Assembly: GCF_000741695.1 (NCBI RefSeq)
Contig: NZ_JGZK01000003.1
Location: 345,864 to 409,863 of the forward strand
Length of the DNA stretch: 64,000 nt
Source: Bifidobacterium reuteri DSM 23975
GTDB lineage: Bacteria > Actinomycetota > Actinomycetes > Actinomycetales > Bifidobacteriaceae
Direction of reading: 5' to 3'
The position numbers and the translations under genes were made by a program. Positions 1-10,338 of this stretch are shown here, piece by piece (the stretch's first letter is position 1; each line of letters starts with the position of its first letter). The notes below the pieces were generated by a model. It was not told the DNA's origin. It searched no databases and saw nothing but the letters and a program-made list of their open reading frames with translations.

Positions 1-1100
1 GCGGTCTGCACGGCACCGCCTTCGAGTTCGAAGGACAGCACCGACCCGATGCCCAACGGATAATGCTCGGCGACCAGATCCGCCTGTGCGCTTCCGGGCA
101 GTCCGGAATAGTTGACTTTGGTGACATGCGGCTGCTGCGACAGGTATTTCGCCACGGCGGTGGCGGACGCTGTCTCCTTCGATACACGCTCGCTGAGCGT
201 CTCCAGGCCGATCAACTGCAGATACGCCTCGAACGGGCCCAAAACCGCACCGGTCAGACGCAAATACTTCAACCGCAGACGGCGGATGAACGCCAGAGGC
301 CCTGCCGCCTCGGCGAAACTGCGCGGTGCGCGGCCTGCCGCCTCGCCAAGGATGTACTCAGGCTCGGTGAATTGCGGATACCGGCCGTTCGCCCAATCAA
401 ACGAGTCGCCGGAGGTCACCACGCCGCCGATGGCATTGCCGTGGCCGCTCAGCGCTTTGGTGGTGGAATACACGACGATGTCCGCGCCATGTTCGAGCGG
501 GCGATAGAGATACGGTGTCGGCAGCGTGTTGTCGATGATGAGCGGGATGCCATGGCGATGAGCCAGCTCGGCCAGCGCCTCGACGTCGGTGATGACCGTG
601 GTGGGGTTGGACACCGATTCGGCGAAAATCGCCTTGACATCGGTGTCTCCCGTATTGTTCGGATCGCCGATCAGCGATTCGATATGATCGATGTCATTGA
701 TGTCCTCCACGAAGTCCGTATGCACGCCGAACTGCGGCAGCAGGGTGCGCAGCGAGTCGAACGTGCCGCCATAGACGTCATAGGGCGCGATGATGCGGCC
801 GCCGCCTTCAGCAGCGTTCAGGATCGCATAGGTGATCGCAGCCATGCCGGAGGCGACCGCCACCGCCTCCTTGGCGCCGTCGAGCTCGGCGATTCTCTTC
901 TCCAGGAACGACACTGTGGGATTGGAAACCCGGGAGTACAGGAATCCTGGAATGTCCCCGTTGGCCACATCATGTCCGCGCTGCGAATTCTCCAACCAGA
1001 ATGCCGCATTCGAATAGATGACCGGCGTCACGGAGTCGGCGTTGGCGCCGGGGTCGAACCCGGCATGCACCTGTGACGTCGCGAATTGATGATCAGACAT
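1..1100 (-). CDS. O-acetylhomoserine sulfhydrylase (partial, 3' end outside window)
   Basis: PLP-dependent Cys/Met metabolism enzyme that would form homocysteine from O-acetylhomoserine and sulfide in the cytosol. About 366 codons are visible; the C-terminus lies beyond base 1. Reading the complement gives the family N-terminus (FATSQVHAGFDPGANADS), the substrate/PLP loop (VASGMAAITYA) and the PLP-lysine motif STTKALSGHGNAIGG. The ATG at 1098-1100 follows an AGAAGGGG ribosome site, which fixes the start. The gene sits divergently from the M20 peptidase and a few kb from metK and MetNIQ, consistent with a methionine-related neighbourhood. It could act as MetY or as a related CysD-type enzyme; the sequence alone does not separate these. 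Confidence 0.88.
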   Translation of the reverse strand, partial: MSDHQFATSQVHAGFDPGANADSVTPVIYSNAAFWLENSQRGHDVANGDIPGFLYSRVSNPTVSFLEKRIAELDGAKEAVAVASGMAAITYAILNAAEGGGRIIAPYDVYGGTFDSLRTLLPQFGVHTDFVEDINDIDHIESLIGDPNNTGDTDVKAIFAESVSNPTTVITDVEALAELAHRHGIPLIIDNTLPTPYLYRPLEHGADIVVYSTTKALSGHGNAIGGVVTSGDSFDWANGRYPQFTEPEYILGEAAGRAPRSFAEAAGPLAFIRRLRLKYLRLTGAVLGPFEAYLQLIGLETLSERVSKETASATAVAKYLSQQPHVTKVNYSGLPGSAQADLVAEHYPLGIGSVLSFELEGGAVQT

Positions 1101-1579
1101 AAACCCCTTCTTTGCAATGGCCGTGCGACGGATCCGAAGATACGTGGTCGCTGGATACATAGACGCTTCCCGACATCCCCGGCCGGAAAGCCATGCCACA
1201 CAATCTATCAGCTTCCAAGGTGTGCCGTTCCGGGCTGCCAATCGGTAAAATTTATGATGTCATCAATGAAATGATTATGGACGGCGCCGCTGTGTGATTG
1301 GCTGTGCGATTGGCTTATATCCATTGCTTATGGCGCACGCATGGGCGCTGCTTATAGCGCGTGCGGAGGGCTGCGCCGTCGGCGTTGCGATCATGCCGAA
1401 TGTGAGCCGATTCTATATTTCTCTTATACCTTCATGCCCGGTGACACAGGGGATTTGTCGTTTGACGAGGCCTCGGAGCAACCCATACCATGCAGGCTAG
1501 GTAACGTCTCGCAATCAATGCAACGTCTCGCATGTCTTGGGGAAGCACATGCGGGCGGACTCGTGGAAGGGAATATGCC
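1101..1579. other. Divergent intergenic region between the sulfhydrylase and M20 peptidase genes
   Basis: No supportable gene. The region must hold the two divergent promoters but no strong -35/-10 pair stands out. Two small signals are visible: a TGATG-T-CATCA palindrome at 1255-1265, on the sulfhydrylase side, and an 11-bp direct repeat AACGTCTCGCA at 1503-1513 and 1522-1532, just upstream of the peptidase start. Either could be an operator; neither matches a site I can name. Confidence 0.4.
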
Positions 1580-2959
1580 GTGACGGCAATCAACGAATCG
1601 AATGTCATCGCAACCGCAGCCGGAGATGAAGCCATCGGTTTTCTTCAGGACCTGATCCGCTTCGATACGCGCAACAACGGTGACGGCACCTGCAACGAAC
1701 GGCCGGCGGCCGATTGGGCGGCGGAACGGCTGCGCGAGGCGGGCATCGAATCGACCATCATCGAAAGCGCCCCAGGGCGGGCGATTCTTGTGGCTGAAAT
1801 CCCGGGTGAGGACCAGACTCTGCCGACACTGCTGGTGCATGGGCATCTTGACACCGTGCCGGCCAATCCCGATGACTGGTCGGTCGATCCGCTTTCCGGG
1901 CTGATTGCCCCCGATGAGGCGGGTGTCGAATGCGTCTGGGGCCGCGGTGCCGTGGATATGAAGGACATGGTCGCGATGTCGCTTGCCGCCATCCGTGCGC
2001 TGGTCAGGCGTGGGGTCAGGCCCCGTCGCAATGTGCGATTCGTATTGCTTCCCGACGAGGAGGCCGGCGGGCATATCGGTTCGGATTGGGTGGCCGAGCA
2101 CCGCCCGGAAATCTTCGCAAACATCGGATATGTCATCAGCGAGACCGGAGGCTTCTCCGACTATGTCAACGGCAGGCGCGTCTACTATGTGCAAGTCGGT
2201 GAAAAAGGCACGCAGTGGTTCAGACTCGAGGCGCAGGGCACTCAGTCCCATGGGTCGCAGATCAACCATGACAATGCCGTGGTGCGCGTCGCCGAAGCCG
2301 CAGTGCGCGTCGCCGAATACGAGTGGCCCGTCGAACTCAGCCCGGTGACACGCGCGTTGTTGGACGGTCTGAGTGAGGTCAATGGCCGGACGGCCGATGC
2401 CAATGCCAATGCGGCAGACGCCTCCTATGCGCCTGCCGACATCCAGCGGTTGGCGCAGTCGGCCGGGGCGACCACGCCGTGGGTGGCATCTTCGTTACGT
2501 AATACGTTCAATGTCAGCTCCATCGACGCCGGAAGCACGGTCAACATCGTGCCGGCCAAAGCGACGGCACTGGTGGATGGCCGCGCGCTGCCCGGTCAGG
2601 AGGATCTTCTGGTCGACACCCTGAAACGACTCGCCGGACCGGGCATCACCGTCACCCCGATACACCGCAGCAGCGGGTACCTCACCGAGCCGGATGCCGA
2701 GCTGTTCACCGGCATCACCGCGGTATTGCATGATCTGGACCCCGATGCCGTGGTGCTGCCGTTCCTCTCGTCCGGCGGCACCGACAGCAAGGAAGTCAAG
2801 CAGGTCAGCCCCGAGGCTCAGGCGTGCGGGTTCATGCCATTGCAGGTGCCCGAGGGATTCAGCTATATCGCCCAATTCCATGGCATCGACGAGCGCGTGC
2901 CGGTGCAGGCGCTGCGCTTCGGCGAGCAGGCCCTGGAACGTTTCATCGCAGAATTCTAG
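1580..2959 (+). CDS. M20 family metallopeptidase / deacylase (ArgE/DapE/CPG2-like)
   Basis: A 459-residue cytosolic dizinc amidohydrolase that would cleave a peptide or N-acyl bond. Visible catalytic elements: HGHLDTVP near residues 87-94 (metal His89 and Asp91), GRGAVDMKDM (bridging Asp126), PDEEAGG (catalytic Glu160 and metal Glu161), SETGGF, and a late QFHGIDERV metal histidine. The GTG at 1580 is preferred over the upstream ATG at 1532 because GGAAGGG lies 8 bases before it and the upstream extension has no family character. The product is close to the length usual for the family (about 400-460). Substrate unknown. Confidence 0.85.
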   Translation: MTAINESNVIATAAGDEAIGFLQDLIRFDTRNNGDGTCNERPAADWAAERLREAGIESTIIESAPGRAILVAEIPGEDQTLPTLLVHGHLDTVPANPDDWSVDPLSGLIAPDEAGVECVWGRGAVDMKDMVAMSLAAIRALVRRGVRPRRNVRFVLLPDEEAGGHIGSDWVAEHRPEIFANIGYVISETGGFSDYVNGRRVYYVQVGEKGTQWFRLEAQGTQSHGSQINHDNAVVRVAEAAVRVAEYEWPVELSPVTRALLDGLSEVNGRTADANANAADASYAPADIQRLAQSAGATTPWVASSLRNTFNVSSIDAGSTVNIVPAKATALVDGRALPGQEDLLVDTLKRLAGPGITVTPIHRSSGYLTEPDAELFTGITAVLHDLDPDAVVLPFLSSGGTDSKEVKQVSPEAQACGFMPLQVPEGFSYIAQFHGIDERVPVQALRFGEQALERFIAEF

Positions 2960-2963
2960 TGTT

Positions 2964-3075
2964 CCGTCTCGTATTTGGTTAAGGGTGCTGGCCCCCTCTG
3001 ACGAGGGGGCTGTCAGCGAAGCTGACTGGGGGAGAGACGGAAGCTGAAGTCCTCAATTATCAGCGAGACAGGCCA
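2964..3075. repeat. MITE-like / REP-like intergenic element, copy 1
   Basis: The element carries two adjacent stem-loops: CCCCCTC-tgac-GAGGGGG followed by GTCAGC-gaa-GCTGAC, then TGGGGGAGAGAC. It is bounded by imperfect terminal inverted repeats built on CGTCTCGTAtTTGG on the left and CAATTATCAGCGAGACAGG on the right. Closely similar copies lie at 51690-51923 and 58740-58853, and core-only or altered copies elsewhere. It occupies most of the 202-bp gap between the M20 gene and metK. No coding capacity. Confidence 0.75.
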
Positions 3076-3161
3076 TCAGAAATACAGTGAGATTTAATCA
3101 TTCCAACGTACACATCAATTCGTGCATACAGATACAACCACAACACAGAAGGGAACACACC

Positions 3162-4355
3162 ATGACCAGACTGCTCACCTCCGAATCGGTGACCGAAGGG
3201 CACCCTGACAAGGTCTGCGACATCATTTCGGACTCCATCCTCGACGCTTATCTGACACTCGATCCGGATTCGCGCGTCGCCGTGGAGACCTCCGCCAAAG
3301 ACGGCCTCGTGGTCGTGGAAGGCGAGGTGTCCGCGCCCCGCACGCTGGACCATGTGGCCATCGTGCGCAAAGCCATCGCCGACATCGGCTACACGGATGC
3401 CGCCAGCGGCCTCGACCCCGAAGGTGCAGGCGTGATCAACAACATCCGGCCGCGAGAATTCGACAGCAACGACGGCGGCGCATGGGGCAACTACGGCGAT
3501 GACAAGCAGATCAGCAAGGAGGAGGCCTACAACACGTTCGGCGGCGACCAGGGCCTGATGGTCGGCTATGCGGCCGACGACACCAAAGCACTGCTGCCGC
3601 TGCCGATCTACGCCGCCAGCCGTCTGGCCGAGCGTCTCGCCTACGTACGCAAGAACGGCATCATCCCGCTGCTGCGCCCCGACGGCAAAACGCTGGTCTC
3701 CGTGGAATACGCGAACGACGACATCACTGATCCCCGTGCGATTCGTCATATCCTGATCTCCACCCAGCACTCCGACAGGATCGCCGTCGAAGAAGTGAGG
3801 GAGCAGGTGCGCAAGGAGGTGCTCGAACCGGTGCTCGCCACTCTGGATGTGGACGCATCTGAAGCGGAAGTGGTCATCAACCGTTCGCCGTTCATCAACG
3901 GCGGACCCAAGGCGGACGCCGGTCTGACTGGACGCAAGATCATCGTCGACACCTATGGCGGCATCGCCGGTCACGGTGGCGGCGCGTTCTCCGGCAAGGA
4001 TCCGCGCAAGCCCGACCGCTCCGCCGCCTATGCCGCGCGCTGGGCAGCGAAGAACATCGTCGCCGCAGGCCTCGCGCGCCGCGCGCAGGTGCAGCTCGGG
4101 TACTTCAACCGTGTGGCCAAGCCCATCACCATCGACGTGGAGACGTTCGGCACCGAGACCGTGGATCGCGAGAAGATCCAGCGCGCGGTGGCAGACACTT
4201 TCGACTTCCGTCAGCTGGCCATCATCGACGAGCTTGACCTGCGTCGTCCCATCTACCGCAAGACCGCGGCATACGGGCACTTCGGCCGCGATGACGCCGA
4301 CTTCACGTGGGAGCGCACCGACAAGGTGGAGGAACTTCAGAGGAACATCAAATGA
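3162..4355 (+). CDS. metK: S-adenosylmethionine synthetase (variant)
   Basis: Makes SAM from methionine and ATP in the cytosol. The 397-residue product opens with the family signature SESVTEGHPDKVCD (HPDK at 14-17) and carries the P-loop-like GGGAFSGKD at 272-280 and a DRSAAYAARWAAKNIV core. The canonical hexapeptide GAGDQG appears here as FGGDQG at 126-131, and the segment before it (about 85-125) is unlike the usual MetK sequence. The ATG at 3162 follows GAAGGGAAC; the 25-codon upstream extension is not family-like. Its stop overlaps the next methyltransferase start (ATGA), so the three genes form one operon. Likely a divergent or second MetK serving the methyltransferases; whether a housekeeping metK exists elsewhere cannot be seen. 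Confidence 0.93.
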   Translation: MTRLLTSESVTEGHPDKVCDIISDSILDAYLTLDPDSRVAVETSAKDGLVVVEGEVSAPRTLDHVAIVRKAIADIGYTDAASGLDPEGAGVINNIRPREFDSNDGGAWGNYGDDKQISKEEAYNTFGGDQGLMVGYAADDTKALLPLPIYAASRLAERLAYVRKNGIIPLLRPDGKTLVSVEYANDDITDPRAIRHILISTQHSDRIAVEEVREQVRKEVLEPVLATLDVDASEAEVVINRSPFINGGPKADAGLTGRKIIVDTYGGIAGHGGGAFSGKDPRKPDRSAAYAARWAAKNIVAAGLARRAQVQLGYFNRVAKPITIDVETFGTETVDREKIQRAVADTFDFRQLAIIDELDLRRPIYRKTAAYGHFGRDDADFTWERTDKVEELQRNIK

Positions 4356-5092
4356 CCGATGCGTTCAGACACGAGTACTTCGACGACTTCGAACGCGACC
4401 ATCCCAACATCTTCGCGGCGAAACTTGGCCTGCTCCGAACGGCGATCACGCTCGACGGTACGCGGGATATCGGTTATACGGTGTCGGTAGGAGCCGGCAC
4501 CGGTTCATACGAGACCGCCCTGCGCAGCGACGGCCTCGTCGTCGACCGCATCATAGAACCGTCCGCGAACCTTGCCGCCGAGGCCCGCAGCCGGGGATTC
4601 GACGTCACCGAGGCGCTCGCTCAGGATGTGCCGGTCGCGGACGAATCAATCGACACTGTTTTCTACAACGGCAGCGCCTTCGGATTCATCGACGAAGCCA
4701 CCCTGCGCGACCTGTTCCGAGCCCACTGGCGGCAGCTCAAACCGGGCGGCGTGCTCGCCCTGCTCGACGTGCCGCCCGCCAGCGCGCTGGGACTCGCAGT
4801 GCAGGCGTCATTCCGCATCGCGGGGGAGTCGTATATCGGCGAAGTGCTGCGGTCCAGCTGGTACAGCGCCGACACCCCGCACAAGGAGTATTGGCGCACC
4901 ACGGAGGAGTACCGAGCGTTCCTCGAGGACGGCGGCTTCACTCAATTCTTCACCTGGCAGACCCTGCGCAGGCATCTGATCTACCAGAACGACGCCGTCG
5001 AACCGGTCGTCGAAGGGTATCAGGAAGGCAGCTACGTGGCCTTGGTAGCACGTAAAGACATCGAATCAGACCATCACATCGATCGGAGATAA
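4352..5092 (+). CDS. Class I SAM-dependent methyltransferase, paralogue 1
   Basis: A 246-residue Rossmann-fold methyltransferase. Motif I is VSVGAGTGS at 44-52, followed by an acidic strand end (DRIIEPSANL), the loop VFYNGSAFGFI and LLDVPPASALGL. It starts in an ATGA overlap with metK and is followed after 4 bases by a second paralogue sharing the same layout (YNGS-FGFI, DVP--SALG, a YQNDAVEPVVEGY-type C-terminus). Translational coupling to metK suggests that SAM supply and use are co-ordinated. The methyl acceptor is unknown; the length and conserved C-terminus suggest a small-molecule rather than an RNA or DNA substrate, which is inference. Confidence 0.85.
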   Translation: MTDAFRHEYFDDFERDHPNIFAAKLGLLRTAITLDGTRDIGYTVSVGAGTGSYETALRSDGLVVDRIIEPSANLAAEARSRGFDVTEALAQDVPVADESIDTVFYNGSAFGFIDEATLRDLFRAHWRQLKPGGVLALLDVPPASALGLAVQASFRIAGESYIGEVLRSSWYSADTPHKEYWRTTEEYRAFLEDGGFTQFFTWQTLRRHLIYQNDAVEPVVEGYQEGSYVALVARKDIESDHHIDRR

Positions 5093-5096
5093 CACC

Positions 5097-5825
5097 ATGG
5101 GAGAACCATTCATCGACCGATATCAGGACAACGGGCGGATTCTGGACGAGACGTGGCAGGCCCGGCCCAACATCTATGAATCACGGCTGCGTCTGCTGCA
5201 TCGCGCGTTGACCACCAAGGAGCCGGGCAAGATCCTGTCCATAGGCATCGGCTCGGGCATCTTCGAAACGCTGCTGAGCGAACGCTACGGCATCACCGTG
5301 GCGGAGGCCGTGGAGCCTTCCGCAAGCCTCGGCGCAGAGGCAAAGGCCAAAGGGATCAACGTCGTGCAAAGCACCGCCCAGGAATACGACTATGCGGGCG
5401 CCCCCTACGACACCATCGTCTACAACGGGTCAAGCTTCGGTTTCATCCCGGACGATGAAATCGAGGCGACGTTCTCCCGCAACCGCGAGGCGCTCGCCGA
5501 TGGTGGGCGCCTGGTGCTCACCGATGTACCGGAGGAGAGCGCGCTCGGCATCCTCCTGCAGTTCGCCCAGAAGTATGAGATAAACCGCAACGATCTTGAC
5601 GATCTGCTCGTGGGAACCACGTTCTTCAACCTCGATACGCATGCCTACAAGCCGAACTGGCATCCTATCACCTGGTACGTCGCGCTGCTGGAGCGCATCG
5701 GATACCACGATCTCAGGTTCTTCCAGACCGTGCTCTCCAATCCTCCCTATCAGAAGGACACCGTCGAGGATCCGATTGAAGGATACACCAAGGGCAACTA
5801 CGTGGCCATCGTAGCCGAACGCTGA
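5097..5825 (+). CDS. Class I SAM-dependent methyltransferase, paralogue 2
   Basis: 242 residues, clearly a diverged duplicate of the preceding gene. Motif I is LSIGIGSG at 47-54; the strand-loop YNGSSFGFI, the TDVPEESALGI segment and the C-terminal QKDTVEDPIEGYTKGNYVA align with paralogue 1. The ATG follows TCGGAGATAACACC. It is the last gene of the metK operon: a strong hairpin follows 13 bases after the stop. Two retained, diverged copies suggest two acceptors, successive methylations, or a heterodimer. Substrate unknown. Confidence 0.85.
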   Translation: MGEPFIDRYQDNGRILDETWQARPNIYESRLRLLHRALTTKEPGKILSIGIGSGIFETLLSERYGITVAEAVEPSASLGAEAKAKGINVVQSTAQEYDYAGAPYDTIVYNGSSFGFIPDDEIEATFSRNREALADGGRLVLTDVPEESALGILLQFAQKYEINRNDLDDLLVGTTFFNLDTHAYKPNWHPITWYVALLERIGYHDLRFFQTVLSNPPYQKDTVEDPIEGYTKGNYVAIVAER

Positions 5826-5838
5826 TAGTCAGCCTATG

Positions 5839-5868
5839 AAAAAGCCTCTCCGTAAGGAGAGGCTTTTT
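5839..5868. terminator. Bidirectional rho-independent terminator
   Basis: A perfect stem AAAAAGCCTCTCC / GGAGAGGCTTTTT with a GTAA-type loop. It has A-runs on the left and T-runs on the right, so it can stop both the metK operon (+) and the convergent metQ operon (-). Confidence 0.92.
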
Positions 5869-5886
5869 CTGTACAGCTGTCTGTCA

Positions 5887-6768
5887 TCACCACGTCGGGA
5901 TTTCAGCGCCCTTGGACTCGTTCTCCATAAGAACGCGGACATTGTCCTGATGATAGGCCTTGATGATGTCCTTGTAGGCCTGATTGTCCTTATCCTTGGT
6001 GCGGGCCACGATGACGTTGATCCACGGCTTGTTGACATCCTTCGTGGGGTCGGGGTCGATCTTGAAGATGGAGTCCTTCTCGGGGCTCTTGCCGTAATCG
6101 ACCACTGCGTTGGCATTGGCGATGCCGGCTGCCGCATCGTCTAGCGAGCTCATGATCATGTTGCGGTCAGTGGGCACGATCTCGATGTTCTTCGGATTGC
6201 TGGTGATGTCTTCCTGCGCCGGGTAGACGCCCTTGGCTGGGTCGTTCTTGTCGGGGTCGACCTTGATGACGCCGGCTTCCTGCAGCACGATCAGTGCGCG
6301 GCCTCCATTGGTCACATCGTTGGGGATGAGGACCTTGTCGCCATTCTTCAGTTCGGAGACCTTCTTGATCTTGTTGGAATAGATGTTCAGCGGGCTGATG
6401 TATGCCTCGCCGATCACCGTGAAGTCGTAGCCCTTCTCCTTGATCTCACCGTTCAGGAACGCATAATGCTGCTGTGCGCTCAGGTCGACATCGCCGGCTT
6501 CAAGGGCCTGGTTGCCGAGCACGGCGCTTTTCATGGCCACTGTCTTGACCCTGACCTTGGATCCCTCGGATTCCAGGTTCTTGTTGACCTGGTCCCATAG
6601 CGGGTCATCGGTCGATGTGGTCAACGCGACCTTGACGGTGGTGACGCCGGAGGCGGAGGACGAGCCGCAGGCAGCAGCCGTCAGCAGCACGCCCATTGCG
6701 GAGATGATGGCAAGTCCCGTCCGGATACCGGTGAACACGCGTGAGCGAATCGATGGTTTAATGTTCAT
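5887..6768 (-). CDS. metQ: MetQ-type substrate-binding lipoprotein (NLPA family)
   Basis: Membrane-anchored binding protein of a methionine-type ABC importer, 293 residues. The signal peptide ends in the lipobox LTAAAC with Cys34, then VKVALTTSTDDPLWDQV opens the NLPA domain. The start ATG (complement of 6766-6768) follows GGGAGGAAGA; the track-length form with four more codons lacks such a site. It overlaps the permease gene by 11 bases and is last in metN-metI-metQ order. The binding pocket cannot be read for L-Met, D-Met or sulfoxide preference, but the full MetNIQ set and nearby met genes favour methionine. Confidence 0.9.
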   Translation of the reverse strand: MNIKPSIRSRVFTGIRTGLAIISAMGVLLTAAACGSSSASGVTTVKVALTTSTDDPLWDQVNKNLESEGSKVRVKTVAMKSAVLGNQALEAGDVDLSAQQHYAFLNGEIKEKGYDFTVIGEAYISPLNIYSNKIKKVSELKNGDKVLIPNDVTNGGRALIVLQEAGVIKVDPDKNDPAKGVYPAQEDITSNPKNIEIVPTDRNMIMSSLDDAAAGIANANAVVDYGKSPEKDSIFKIDPDPTKDVNKPWINVIVARTKDKDNQAYKDIIKAYHQDNVRVLMENESKGAEIPTW

Positions 6769-7431
6769 TCTTCCTCCCAACTAAGGTTCCAATGGTCTGG
6801 ATGATGGTGATGAAAATCAGCAGGGCGATGACCGCCGCGACTGTGACATCAAGCTGGTTGCGCTCGAAGCCGTAACGGTTCGCGTAATCGCCGAGGCCTC
6901 CGGCTCCGATGGCGCCGATGACGGCGATCTCGGAGTTGAAGCTGATGCAGGTGATCGTGGTCACTCGCGCCAGGCCCGCGATGCTCTCGCGCAGGTACAC
7001 GTGCCAGATGATCGACAGCGGCCCGAAGCCCATGGATTGCGCCGATTCGATGAGCGTCGGGTTCAGCCCGTTGAACACGGATTCGACCTGACGAGAGAAG
7101 AACGGTGTGATGCCCACGATCAGCGGGAAAATCGCGCCTTCCACACCAATGGCCGTGCCGGCGATGAGACGGGTCAGTGGGAACAGCAACGCGATCATGA
7201 TGACGAACGGAATCGAGCGGCATAGGTTGACGAGCTTGTCGAGGAACTCGAACACCGGCCGGTTCTCCAGCAGGCCGCCTTTCTTCGTCACGGCGAGCAC
7301 CAGGCCGAAGAAGATGCCGAAGACGAACCAGAACGGTGATGCGATGAAGAACATCTGCAACGTCTCGATCAGCGACTCGACGAAGACGTCGGGGTTCTCC
7401 ATCACATGCGGGAACAAAGTCTCGAGAACAC

Positions 7432-7435
<4 letters not shown>
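6758..7435 (-). CDS. metI: MetI-type ABC transporter permease
   Basis: 225-residue inner-membrane subunit with about five hydrophobic segments and the BPD_transp_1 coupling region near ESAQSMGFGPLSIIWHVYL (the EAA-like loop that contacts MetN). It lies between metN (4-base overlap) and metQ (11-base overlap), so the three are translationally coupled. It moves the ligand delivered by the MetQ-type lipoprotein into the cytosol. Length is typical for MetI. Confidence 0.9.
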
Positions 7436-8568
<1,133 letters not shown>

Positions 8569-8728
8569 CTGGCAATGTCCCTTCTGTCTGGCTGATCGCT
8601 GTTCCCGGATGGCATGTCCGGGCAACATATGCGAGCCTAACCGATGGGACAAGGTGACTTGGCCTGTTCTTTATCGGTGTTGGTTATGGCCGGTTACAGG
8701 CGAGGGTGCGCATACGGACTGCGGAACT

Positions 8729-9172
8729 TCACAGATCGTGGTCGAAGTAGATCACGTCAGGGCGGGTGTTCCAGCCCTGCTTCTTCCAGAATTCCTGTCC
8801 TTCGATGTTGTCGGCCACCACCAGGATGCCAATCTTGACGATGCCGATGGCCTTGAACACATCGTAGATGCGGTTGATCAGTGTGGTGCCGATGCCGTGG
8901 CCGCGCCACTGCTCATCGACCGCCACATGATACAGGTAGCCTTTGCGGCCGTCCGTGGCGCCCAGCGCGGTGGCGATCACCTTGCCTTCCGGATCGGTGG
9001 CCACGAAGCAGGAATCCGGATTCTTGGACAGCAGCAGCGCGATGCCGCCATACGTGTTGTTCAATGATTGCAAATGCATGCCGGGAGTGTGCTCCCAGAG
9101 CGCATAGGCCTCCTCGTAATCCTCGGGTGCCATGCGGCGGATGTGGACGTGCTCGTCCTGCCAAGTAGCCAT
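8729..9172 (-). CDS. GNAT family N-acetyltransferase
   Basis: 147-residue acetyl-CoA-dependent acyltransferase. It shows the GNAT order: N-terminal strand HVHIRRMAPEDYEEAYALW, beta4 KGYLYHVAVDEQWRGHGIG with the acetyl-CoA pyrophosphate loop QWRGHGIGT, and a late NIEGQEFWKKQGW. Start chosen at the complement of 9170-9172 behind GAGAGGAC. It stands alone, transcribed in the same direction as metN but separated from it. Substrate unknown; the WKKQGWxxR ending resembles small GNATs acting on free amino groups. Confidence 0.8.
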   Translation of the reverse strand: MATWQDEHVHIRRMAPEDYEEAYALWEHTPGMHLQSLNNTYGGIALLLSKNPDSCFVATDPEGKVIATALGATDGRKGYLYHVAVDEQWRGHGIGTTLINRIYDVFKAIGIVKIGILVVADNIEGQEFWKKQGWNTRPDVIYFDHDL

Positions 9173-9229
9173 AGTGTGTCCTCTCTGTCGAAGGTGTTGC
9201 ATGCCGTTGCCGTAATGATATGGCGTTGC

Positions 9230-10255
9230 CTATCTGGTGTGAGCCAGATTGTCATATGGTGCTATTTCGTGTGGGCTGGTGCCGCCATTAAGGATCGCCA
9301 GTGCGTCGTCCAATGATTGGCAGACCATGTTCTTGACCGCCACGTCGGTGAAGAATGCGATATGCGGGGTGATGACGACGTTCGGCATGGCGTTGAGCGC
9401 ATCATAGTACGGGTGCCCGGTCGGTTGGTCGGCGGGCAGGGTGTGGCCGAATAGCGTCGCCTCGCCTTCGAGCACGTCGATTGCAGCCCCGGCGATCACA
9501 TGATTGTCGAGCGCATCGATGAGCGCCGGGGTGTCGACCACGCCGCCACGCGAATTGTTCACGAAATACGCGGTCGGTTTCATCTGCGCGAATCGGGAGG
9601 CGTCCATGAGATGCCGCGTGCTCGCGTCGAGATACGTGTGCATGGTGACCACGTCGGCCCGCGCCAGCAGCTCATCCTTGCTCACCCAAGTGAGGATGCC
9701 GTCCAGCTCATGGTTCGGCGCGATGTCGTTGCCAAGCACCTGCGCGCCGAGCGCATGGAAGATGCGCGCCACCGTGGAGCCGATGCGGCCGACGCCGATG
9801 ATGCCGACGGTCAGTTTGCTGATCTCCCGTGAGATCAGTCCCTTGACCGAGAAATCATGGTTGGTGGCGCGTTCGTCGAACTGCGGCACATGACGGATGA
9901 GCCGCATGATATGCGTCAGCGTCAGTTCGGCGACGGCACTGGGGGAGTAGGACGGCACGTTGGTGACGCGGATGCCGTTCTCCGCCGCGGTCTTCAGGTC
10001 GATGGTGTCGTATCCGGCGGAGCGGATCGCGATCTGGCGGATACCGTAGGCGCTCAGGCGACGGTAGAAATCCGGGTCGTCGCTTGGCGCGCTGCGCTGC
10101 TTGTAGGAGATGCCGTCGAATCCTTCGACGGTGTGCAGCGTATCCTCATGCAGTTCGAACGGGAAGCATTCCACATGGACGTCGTGTTCGGCGGCCCACT
10201 GCTCGGCGAACGGACGCTCCTCGTCAATGCAGTGATAGAACGCGATGGAAGTCAT
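9230..10255 (-). CDS. D-2-hydroxyacid dehydrogenase (D-lactate dehydrogenase-like)
   Basis: 341-residue NAD-dependent enzyme reducing a 2-oxoacid to the D-2-hydroxyacid. The Rossmann motif is GVGRIGS followed about 17 residues later by Asp (LGNDI). Catalytic residues lie in NNSRGGVVD (Arg), AIDVLEGEA (Glu) and ITPHIAFFT (His). The start at the complement of 10253-10255 follows GAAAGGCCC, while the 29-codon longer form lacks family sequence. It sits downstream of an aminotransferase and an Ldh_2-type dehydrogenase on the same strand. This suggests conversion of amino acids to 2-oxoacids and 2-hydroxyacids; which substrate is unknown. Confidence 0.88.
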   Translation of the reverse strand: MTSIAFYHCIDEERPFAEQWAAEHDVHVECFPFELHEDTLHTVEGFDGISYKQRSAPSDDPDFYRRLSAYGIRQIAIRSAGYDTIDLKTAAENGIRVTNVPSYSPSAVAELTLTHIMRLIRHVPQFDERATNHDFSVKGLISREISKLTVGIIGVGRIGSTVARIFHALGAQVLGNDIAPNHELDGILTWVSKDELLARADVVTMHTYLDASTRHLMDASRFAQMKPTAYFVNNSRGGVVDTPALIDALDNHVIAGAAIDVLEGEATLFGHTLPADQPTGHPYYDALNAMPNVVITPHIAFFTDVAVKNMVCQSLDDALAILNGGTSPHEIAPYDNLAHTR

Positions 10256-10338
10256 GGAAGGGCCTTTCTGATGGATTGGGTTGGTACGAGTGGAATGATG
10301 CGCCATTGACGATGCGACGGGCGCATACGCATGCGAGG

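Noticed and set aside
63..1076. 337-codon plus-strand frame at the window start
   Set aside because: Antisense of the O-acetylhomoserine sulfhydrylase, whose minus-strand frame is open and family-like across the whole stretch.
2960..3161. SAM riboswitch before metK
   Set aside because: The gap is filled by a MITE-like element; I could not find the conserved core of a SAM riboswitch class.
3060..4280. 406-codon minus-strand open frame over metK
   Set aside because: It is the antisense of metK, with no family character and no ribosome site; caused by GC-rich codon use.
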